Shown: one piece after another, positions 8,406 to 14,598 of the stretch
How positions within the stretch are numbered: the first letter of the stretch is position 1
Layout of the letters: every line of letters begins with the position of its first letter
NCBI GenBank assembly: GCA_001953115.1
Contig: LSSL01001607.1
Location: 1 to 14,598 of the forward strand
DNA: 14,598 nucleotides
Reading direction: 5' to 3'
DNA from: Smittium mucronatum
Taxonomy: Eukaryota > Kickxellomycota > Harpellomycetes > Harpellales > Legeriomycetaceae
The notes under the pieces: model-generated
Told to the model about the DNA's origin: nothing
The model's database searches: none
What the model saw: the letters and a program-made list of their open reading frames with translations, nothing else
Translations under genes and position numbers: made by a program

Positions 8406-9050
8406 AGCAAATCACCCCCCCCCCCTTCAAAGAATTCTCAATGGTAAAATATGAATATTTCATCACTTCTCATTTAAGAAACGGAAATTATCCTCTTAAT
8501 TTATTAATAAAATTTGAATTTATTAAAAAAAAAACGATCGAAGTGTCCGTTTAAAACTTGGTCAAATCAATCAAAGATAACCAAAATTTTGTTATTACCA
8601 TAATAAAAATAAATGGAATTTACTTATTTTTTTTCATAAATAACAATAAATTGATCAAGCTGCATAGAGTAGAATTTTCTATCTTTAAACCCAACAAGGT
8701 CTTATTTTAAAATGAATTTGAAGATTACTATATTGATACATTAAAAACATCTCGAATAAATACATCTTTCTACTTTTTTTGGCCTGGAGAAAGGTATCTG
8801 TAGAATATGGCTTCTTCTAAAATGTATTAATAGTTTGTTTAAAAGATAAAAACTATCATATTTTTATTCAAGCATTACATCCCAATCTCGCCTAACTCGC
8901 ATATTTTCAACACGGTAACTCTGACTTAATTTAAATTGAAAATTTTTTTTGTAAGAAACTGCATAAAAAAATTTACTTTTATATGGAAAGTGAAGGTTTT
9001 TTTAAGTGGATACATTTTTGATTCTTTTGAGGGAGGGGAGGGTGATTACT
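8406..9050. repeat. Segment bounded by degenerate C-tract inverted repeats (possible MITE-like element)
   Basis: Reading inward, the left end (8406-8443) is AGCAAATCA, then C11, then TTCAAAGAATTC. The right end, read on the minus strand from 9050 to 9013, is AGTAATCA, then CCCTCCCCTCCC, then TCAAAAGAATC. The two align over about 38 bases with only scattered mismatches and one-base gaps, in inverted orientation, 645 bp apart. This is the layout of terminal inverted repeats of a small non-autonomous DNA transposon. I see no transposase and no clear target-site duplication. The inside is AT-rich with only short frames, the longest being minus-strand, about 8866-9007. Confidence 0.3.
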
Positions 9051-9766
9051 TTTTAAAGTCGCCAATTACAGCCTCGATTTCGCATCAATCAAGAATAAAA
9101 TTATGAATTTTTTATAAAGGGGTTCATTTTTAGCATAAAAGATATATATATCGAATTATAGTATTGAAAAATTCGATATCCGAACTTATGATTGAAATTC
9201 AGATCACAAGAACAAATGGCCGATCGAAACTAATTTTCTGGTATTTTTATTATTTTAGTTAAAAATTTAAACTCAAATATGAAAACTCAACAGTTTAAAT
9301 CAATTTACTGTAAATTATTTTGAATAAAGTAGAATTCTTGGAACTTAAGGTTCTATTCCATGCAAATATCTATATTTTGTCGAAAATCCGTCACTCAAAT
9401 AAATTTTCCAGCATTAAGTTCCTTTAATATCTCAATTTTCCATTATTTTGGTTAATTTTGAAATAATAAAATAATAAATGTGTAACTTCATCTAGAATTA
9501 GAGTTTATATTTCGCAAAACAGATATATATACATATTCATGTTTATTATATATTGGAAATGATTCAGTCCTTCCGCACACTGTTTTTAAAAAAATAAACC
9601 CATTAACTATATTAACACCCATTTAAATTGTATTGCATTTGAGAGTCTAGTTTTAATATAGTTCATGAAACTACAACTTGTGTGAAAAAACCTTTCTAAT
9701 TATAATCTCGAATATTATATACTAGTTTTATACATATCATTAATTTAGGGGGGATACTATATTTAC
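9051..9766. other. AT-rich intergenic DNA
   Basis: No gene is supportable here. A plus-strand frame at about 9134-9239, preceded by ATTTTTAG and followed by GTATTT, is open for about 35 codons. At this base composition such frames are expected by chance. Confidence 0.5.
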
Positions 9767-10182
9767 TTAACCCATGACTTGAGAAAAGGGGGGATTTTTT
9801 GATGGGTTCCACCTATAAAACAATAAATAATCTTCAAAGCATTTCAATTATTGGGTGGAAAGTTAGAAACTTTACAGGGTTTATGAATAATTAAAAAATA
9901 GAAACAAAATCTAAGCTCATACTGTCGCGCTGATGGCTGACGTTCCTCCATTACTTCCCCATTCCGAAATATAGATTTATATTGTTCTATCAAGCTTACC
10001 AATTCTGGGGGAAGTCTGAACTGAGTAACATTTATAAATACTGCACTAGTCTCTGGCTGGAAATACTTATATAACCTTTCTAACTCTTTAGTATCTCCAG
10101 TACTCAGTTCTACAGTAGTAGCCTTATGCATCAAGTCTATGAACCGTTTTTCGTCGACTTTCTTCTTAATAGCGCCATCCAT
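9767..10182 (-). CDS. Small hypothetical protein, two-exon model, 101 aa
   Basis: Exon 1 runs from ATG 10182 to 9923 and has clearly coding-like composition in an AT-rich setting. The continuous frame reads on to a stop at 9844-9846 (112 aa), but its last 25 codons are AT-rich and look intronic. A donor GTATGA at 9922 and acceptor TTTTATAG at 9813 define a 110-nt intron. The frame then resumes in phase through 9812-9767 (WNPSKNPPFSQVMG, stop TAA), giving 101 aa. Intron size and donor style match those in DIS3. The protein is charged and probably mostly helical, with no signal peptide and no membrane segment. A TATA-like box and three palindromes lie just upstream. I do not recognise the family. 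It could also be the 5' part of a longer gene or a relic. Confidence 0.4.
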
Positions 10183-10200
10183 CAGTTATTTTATTTTATA

Positions 10201-10264
10201 ATTTCTAAGAAATTAGGTATTATTTTATACCTACAAATACTTACAAACTAGTAATTATACTAGT
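10201..10264 (-). promoter_or_regulatory. Palindrome cluster with embedded TATA box upstream of the 10182 start
   Basis: Three inverted repeats lie within 64 bases immediately 5' of the hypothetical gene: ATTTCTAAGAAAT (10201-10213), TAGGTAT/ATACCTA around a 6-nt loop (10214-10233), and ACTAGT/ACTAGT around AATTAT (10247-10264). The loop of the middle one reads TATAAAA across its edge on the minus strand (10223-10229), about 41 nt before the ATG. This fits a core promoter with flanking factor-binding palindromes. Confidence 0.35.
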
Positions 10265-10700
10265 CTAATGATCAATCAATTCAATAATAATGATTTATAA
10301 TTTCAATAATACGTCTCTCATTGCTGTGCTCACTTAATGTGATGTTTAGCTGGATTTATTCAATAACGCCTATAATTATATAAAATTAGAGACTAGCAAA
10401 ATGGGTATAATATATAAAAATTAATAAGATTTCTCTTGTACTAAAGCCGCTGGAAGTAGACCTTAGTGAGGATTCGAATCTCATATTTCAACACTAATTA
10501 GTAGAGACATAATAAACATATATAAGGTGAATTGGTGGTGATACATTCCTTTACATCTTTTCACTTAGCTTTTAATCATGACCGGGAATCTTGGTCAATT
10601 TAACCTGCTCGTTCAAGCGGTATCACAAAAATACACACATATGAAAAATTTTATAATAAAAATATATTATATCTAAGTCAGATGGTTTTAATTGATTACA
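10265..10700. other. Intergenic region with two GC-richer pockets of unknown nature
   Basis: Pocket one (about 10440-10490) contains GATTCGAATC, which resembles a Pol III B box, and is open in both directions: on plus a frame ending at TAA 10499, on minus a 33-codon frame from ATG 10484. Pocket two (about 10578-10622) starts a plus-strand frame at ATG 10578 (MTGNLGQFNLLVQA), with a possible donor GTATCA at 10620. Neither folds into a tRNA by eye and neither has a supported gene model. They may be short exons, an RNA gene or relics. Confidence 0.3.
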
Positions 10701-13700
10701 TTGTATGTGAATGTCTTTTTTAGAAAATTAACCGATTCAGGACGGTTTTAAAATTGATTTTTATTAAGCTTTTTTAGCACATATTATTAAAGCAAAAATA
10801 CCAATCAAAATATTCTTATACATGCCCAACAATCATTAAAATATGGAAATTCATTAATAAAATTGATAAAATAGTGCTTATGTTAACATATGTACGATTA
10901 TTTTAGAAATTTAATTAATTTTTCTTTATAAAAAAATAAAATAACTCCCTAATAAAATAAACTGTAAATATAAATCCGAATCTAAAAAATGTTGAAATTA
11001 AGCTAATTAAGAAAAGATAATTCGCCTAAACTCTTTAAAAAATACTAGCATTTAACCAAATAACAATTTTATTCTGTTTATTAGTAAAGGAAAGCTTAAA
11101 TTATTAAAACGGACCCAATAGCCAATTCATAATAAAAGATGAAAATTTCTCAAAACACCTTTAATATTAACTATAATTGCAGTTATCAAAAAAAATAATA
11201 ACAAAATTTCACTAATCTACAATTTTATATATATATATCAATAGATTATTTTTATGACTAAATTAAAAGTTAAAGCTTGAGAGGGGTAAAAAATTCTATC
11301 AATAATGAGCAGAAAAATAAAATATCCCTCGATCTAGTAAAAAAACTGAATATATGAAAAATAAAAACACTTAATAAAAACCAACACCACTAACTATTTA
11401 AAAAAAACGGATTCAGAATTTTCTGAAAATAGACCATTTAAAAAAAGTCATTTATTACTTTTTTTTAATAATAAATATCTTTATCCCTCATTACTAACTC
11501 AAATTAATTATATATTCTGTAAATGGAAAATTTATTTATAATTTTAATGTTTTTTTTTCTACGTTAAATTTTTTAGATAAACAGTAAAATTGGGGTAAAA
11601 CCGTTAGATTGGTCTTAAATATACGAAAAAATGTATAAACTTCGTTAATTGAGGATAAATTTTAGTTCTGTTTATGTAAATTTGAAAAAAAATGTGTAAA
11701 TAAAATTATTTAAAGAGAATAAATTAAGTAATAGGATCTTTGTATGTGTAATTTTCTCAAAATTTTCAAAAAAAAGTAAAATAAAGTTTCTAAAGTAAAA
11801 TCTTTGATTTATTATACTAATATATCCAGATTATTTTTATTCTTTTTTTTAAAAAAAAATTCGATTTTTATAAAATCGAAGAATCGTAATTATGCCTCAA
11901 ATATAAAAACCGATTTAAATCCAAAAAATTTGATTTATGAACTAAGAAGCCACCTTAAATTTCCTAATAATCGCAAAAAAAATTACTAAATTTAGTATTG
12001 TTGCTTTTTATTTTGAAAAATAAAACTAATTTTAAGGGAAGTGGTTTATAAAATTATTTATAAACAGAATAATTTTAATTCGATTAAAAGTCTGGAATTT
12101 CCATAAAAAAATATTAAATACTTATTAAACTGACTTTGATAACTTATCTTTTTTTAAAAAATAAAAAAAAGCCATAATTCCAGTCCATTATTCAAAATTA
12201 TACCAATGCGCACAAAATTAAAAAAACCATTAATTTCTATATTTTTGCTAAATTAAAATGATTAGAGGTTAACAAATTTTGGAAATAACGTTTTTATAGT
12301 TTTTCATTGGAAGATTAAATAATTTTTTATACATTAATTAATATTTTAATAAACCGATGAATTCAGATCTAAAATTCTATTCCTATTTAACAATATTTTT
12401 TTAAAAAGGGTATATTGTTTGTGAATAAAGGCTAAAAAACTATGGAAGTGACTCTAGTTAGAAAAAAACTTTATGAGCATAAATTATGCGAGAAATGGTT
12501 CAAGATTAAATATTCAAATTAAGCTTATATCAAATAAAATATAATAGAAAATTATTACTATATTTCAATTTTTTTAAAGTAAGTTTTAAATTTTTATGTG
12601 TTAATTTACTCGTATAACGTCTCTTTTATCTCCAAAACCGAGAAAATAAATTCAAAACCATTTAAATTCGTAAATTTTTTACTTGAGGGGGAAAAATTTT
12701 GGGGAAAAATTCAGTTTTTTATTTTAAATACATATATCTATTTATAATTATATTCATTTTTATGTAGAATTGAGATCTTTATATTATAAAATTATCAATA
12801 AATATGTAATAAATTCCTTTTTTAACCATTCTTTTTCTTCCGGTTTGTGTTTGGGGGGGCTATTCTATAATTATTTTATTTATTACACCAAGCTTGTTAT
12901 TATCAGAAGATATTTTTTATAAATGTGAAAAAAAGTTTCATATCTCTGAATGTTATACTTACACATAGATTTCTTAAAAAGACCAAATATTCCTTTCAAT
13001 GTACACTATGGGTAAATTTTTCAAATGCTTATGATTATATTTAAAAATCTACAATTCAAATCCAATAGTTTTTTCTACGCCCAAAAATATATCTTTTTTG
13101 GAAATCAACATGATTAAAATTAAATATGAAACACTACGTTATAAAAATTCGAGATCAATTTTTTAGTGCTGTTTTCTTGAGCTTTTGGGATCTTATATAA
13201 AGTTTTTTAGTATTATTCATAATTGTTCCCTCAGAAAATACATCTTAAATTGTTTTTAAAAATTCCATTATACTGTATATTTTGTGAAATCTATAGCTCT
13301 TCTTGATTTTAGAGCTGAATTCCCCCCAAATAATTTTTTTCTTCGAGAGAAATTACCTGAATATTCTTAAAAACTCGAATATATTGGTGATTTCATTTTT
13401 TTAAAATTGGAATAAATCCTCTAGATTTTCATTTTCATCTTCTCACTTTCTGATAAATAAATAAATTTATTTTTCAAAAATGATGTATGTTTTTGTAAAA
13501 ATTTAAAATCGCAGTATGTTTGACCCTATATGGCTTTTTATTATTTTTATAATCTTTTAATTTATATGAAATTGTGATAATAACAGTTTATTCTTGTTTA
13601 ATTCACGAAATATTTTTTTAATTAACTGTTACTGTATTATACATTATCAGATATTATGATTTTTGTTTAGATTTAATATCTGCTATAAATAAATTCTCGT

Positions 13701-13892
13701 TTAATGTTCTCAAATATCCTATTGTAATTATTTCATTTTATGTTATGCATATTTCTAGTCGAAAATATTTTCGATTTATATCCAAATTCACAAACACTAT
13801 TATAGAACATATAAAATCAATATCTTGTAAGTAAAATCTAAACGTATTTTTTTGAATTATCCGCTTTTGATTAAGATTTAATAAATGCAGAC
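10701..13892. other. AT-rich gene desert
   Basis: Roughly 80% A+T with long A and T runs. The longest open frame (11804-11989, plus) is built of Lys/Asn/Ile/Phe codons and has no family signature. I see no RNA gene, transposon end or conserved motif. It resembles spacer DNA of an AT-rich genome. Confidence 0.7.
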
Positions 13893-13924
13893 AATAATAA
13901 CAATAATAATAATAATAATAATAA
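13893..13924. repeat. AAT trinucleotide microsatellite
   Basis: About ten AAT units with a single C interruption at 13901, in non-coding DNA. Confidence 0.9.
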
Positions 13925-14598
13925 CTCGTTCTATTACCCCATTATTATTTAAGAGTCGCTTTTTTTCTCATTTATTCTATAATTTTATTTCTAAAGTTTT
14001 CAAACCTTTTTTTTATATAAATTTTTGATTTTGTCTTTTTATCTTATACTTATAGTTATAAACTTTCTTTTTAGAAATATTGATTACCTACTTCTCCTCC
14101 ATTTCAAATATTCTAAATTTTTATGAGAGATTCGAATAAACCCAAAATTACAAGTATTATTCGGATTTTTTTCTTTTTTTCTTTTTATAATGAATAGCTT
14201 CGCGAAGTGAACTCATCCGAGCGCAAATTTTTGAAATAAAAATTTTCTCTATTTTCGTATATTTCTAATTTTACTATGTAATATATCCATGTTTATACCC
14301 GTTTTTACACGAATAAAAATATATTCATAACTTATTTTTGTGTGTATACGAGGCTTTTTTTAGATAAATTTGATGTTCCAAAAACAAAAAAATCTCTAAA
14401 ATATCAATATCTCTCTATAATTCCGTTTTTTTGAAATATAATCAATTTAATTTAAAGGAGTAGATTTTTAATTTTTTTTCATTTTAAATAATTTTTTTAT
14501 TGTTTTCATAATTGAAGCTCGATGTATATAATATTTTATTGTTAAAATCAAATAATTGGTTATGTTTTTAATTTATAAAAAAATAAATTGAAAAAAAA
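13925..14598. other. AT-rich DNA with one GC-rich palindromic spot
   Basis: This continues the desert. The only departure is 14197-14224, where 17 of 28 bases are G or C and a perfect 10-bp palindrome CTTCGCGAAG occupies 14198-14207. No gene is supportable. Confidence 0.6.

Noticed and set aside
10440..10500. tRNA gene around GATTCGAATC
   Set aside because: The T-stem closing pair is mismatched on both strands, and I find no anticodon arm or matching acceptor stem.
11804..11989. 61-codon plus-strand open frame
   Set aside because: Its composition is purely AT-driven (Lys, Asn, Ile, Phe, Tyr), with no motif or supporting splice sites. Frames of this size are expected by chance here.

Overview
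The window comes from a eukaryotic nuclear genome that is AT-rich and dense in introns. One gene can be rebuilt across 15 short introns (72-193 nt), and the DNA outside genes is roughly 80% A+T (13 G/C of 60 at 11041-11100, 10 of 60 at 13561-13620). The two recognisable proteins are a DIS3/Rrp44 exosome nuclease and an aquaglyceroporin that reads most like fungal members. An early-diverging fungus is my best guess, but two genes cannot settle it.

Left edge (1-507): a possible 3' end of a plus-strand gene (exon to 43, intron 44-170, last exon 171-263). It is followed by simple repeats: a CCCATA hexamer array inside the proposed intron, a 60-nt pure pyrimidine run, and AT pentamer microsatellites.

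508-5758, minus strand: a complete DIS3/RRP44 gene of 16 exons encoding 1253 aa, which single open frames show only in pieces. The exonuclease (RNB) acidic site is intact. The endonuclease (PIN) domain and the three-cysteine CR3 motif are present, but one PIN catalytic acid appears to be lysine. The C-terminus is expanded by a low-complexity insert in the S1 domain and a Gly/Lys/Ser-rich tail.

6050-6910, minus strand: an intronless, GC-richer (about 50%) 286-aa aquaglyceroporin, tandem with DIS3, with a candidate TATA box and an inverted repeat upstream.

6911-14598: mostly AT-rich DNA. It holds a small hypothetical gene on the minus strand (9767-10182, two-exon model), several GC-rich pockets that may be short exons or RNA genes (7382-8191, 10387-10622, 14197-14224), and a pair of degenerate inverted repeats around a 645-bp segment (8406-9050). 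Beyond about 10.7 kb I see no supportable gene. The two recognised genes act in unrelated processes (RNA decay and glycerol/water transport), so the window looks like ordinary chromosomal neighbourhood rather than a functional cluster.
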